Of a stretch of 64,000 bases of DNA, positions 63,016 through 64,000 are shown in pieces (positions within the stretch are counted from its first letter, which is position 1; the number at the start of each line of letters is the position of its first letter). Location: assembly GCF_020382885.2 (NCBI RefSeq), contig NC_058501.1:1364001-1428000 (forward strand). The letters run 5' to 3'. Made by a program: the position numbers and the translations under genes. This DNA is from Scatophagus argus (taxonomy: Eukaryota > Chordata > Actinopteri > Scatophagidae). The notes beneath the pieces were generated by a model. That model was not told the origin of the DNA. It ran no database searches and was given only the letters and a program-made list of their open reading frames with translations.

Positions 63016-64000
63016 GTGGGCTCCAGTTCTTCCAACCTGATGGACTGCCTCCTTTAAGAATTGCTGCGGCCCACTCAACCCTGTCTGCCCATTGTTTGTG
63101 TTGTACACCACTGCTGTTTGCAGGTGCTGGAGGTGGGCGGGGTCAGAGTGAGAGTGAGAGACACCTGAACACTGGCACACCTGGGCCTTGTGTGCCAGTG
63201 TTCCCTTCAGACACCTTCTGGAGCTCAGTCTCTGTCTCTTCCTCCTCGTCCTCCTCCCTCAAATATCTTGGGCTTTGGTTGTCAGTTGGTTTGTGTTGCA
63301 TTGCATTTTTTCACTCACGCACTCACTTCCACTACTGATTTCACTGAATGCATTCGCCACTTTTAGTTTAAGTCTTCTTTTGTAGATTGATATCTACTCT
63401 GGGTGTATGTAGGACATCCCTGCTGAACTGGGTGAGTCGTTTGAGTGTTTATAAAGCCCACCGTTAATCTACGTACATACTAGGGGTTCAGTGAGAGAGG
63501 TTAGGTTTGATTGATTGGCTTCTCCCATTTCTTTTGTCATGGCCGTGCAGAGACTCAAAGACTCAACACACATTTCACTTCAGTCATCTGAGTTTCTAGT
63601 AATGATGCCAATTTGCCAGTTTGACCGTCCAGTCCGTGGGCTACAGATTATCTTTTTGCATTTAACATTGGTTTGAAAAGAAAGCACTATTTGCATAGAA
63701 ATATGAAAGTACCAGTTTTTCATTGATGTTTTAATGTTGAACAGTTGCCTGATAATTTTCTGGATAGTTTTTGTACCACACAAACAGAATTATGTGTGGC
63801 ATAACAGAGTTTACACATCCTTTATTCACCAAGCTTTGCTTCATTTTTAGAACTGTGAATTTTAAAACGTGCCATAACCTGGATATAACCCAAGGAGGGC
63901 TTATCGTCCTCCTTTATCTGTTCATTTTCTGTCTTCGGACTCATCTGGAAGTAAGAAAGAATAAAGTGAATATGTTATTTCAGTCCATCACTTTGAACAT
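63016..64000 (+). other. hace1 intron 21, open at window end
   Basis: Begins with the donor after exon 21 (CAG/gtgggc). No further hace1 exon (expected next residues WFWEVV) is seen to the window edge. No repeats were recognised. Confidence 0.7.

Noticed and set aside
63124-63170. Possible next hace1 exon after 'tttgcag'
   Set aside because: Translation does not give the expected WFWEVV block and meets a stop quickly.

Overview
This window looks like nuclear DNA from a ray-finned fish, probably an advanced teleost. The genes are spliced with standard GT-AG introns. Their predicted proteins match vertebrate families along their length. The intergenic DNA holds repeat types usual in teleosts: tRNA-headed SINEs with ATGG tails, Tc1/mariner relics, RTE-like and L2-like LINE pieces, retroviral remnants and long GT tracts. 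The species cannot be named from the sequence alone.

Four protein-coding genes lie on the + strand. (1) stx12, 2923-9779, 9 coding exons, 268 aa, an endosomal Qa-SNARE. (2) popdc3, 26740-28375, 3 exons, 297 aa. (3) bves/popdc1, 33408-40355, 7 coding exons, 363 aa. (4) hace1, from 43213 to beyond the window; 21 coding exons (808 codons) are visible, and the last part of the HECT domain with the catalytic cysteine lies outside. popdc3, bves and hace1 keep the order and relative orientation of human 6q16-q21. LIN28B, which sits between HACE1 and BVES in human, is not seen in the 2.9-kb gap here. Human STX12 is on chromosome 1, so its linkage here is a lineage difference.

Layout: 1-2900 is flank and a possible stx12 promoter/leader region. 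2.9-9.8 kb is stx12. 9.9-26.6 kb is a gene-free stretch of about 17 kb of nested transposon relics: an L2-like LINE cut by a Tc1 element, which is itself split by a solo LTR with a perfect 5-bp target duplication, then antisense retroviral pol fragments and a long dispersed element containing an RTE LINE end. 26.7-28.4 kb is popdc3, 31.3-40.4 kb is bves with a probable upstream leader exon, and 43.0-64.0 kb is hace1.

The two Popeye genes encode cAMP-binding membrane proteins of muscle and heart and are tandem paralogues: the exon carrying the core of the cAMP-binding cassette is 109 nt in both, with identical phases. HACE1 is an ankyrin-HECT E3 ligase for Rac1, and STX12 acts in recycling-endosome fusion. 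I see no operon-like or joint pathway logic; they are neighbours by synteny.

No clearly new biological system was found. The most unusual structure is a 143-bp segment, with one mismatch between copies, present in the putative stx12 promoter region and again, inverted, inside a SINE in stx12 intron 3. It carries a TATA-like box and a CRE.
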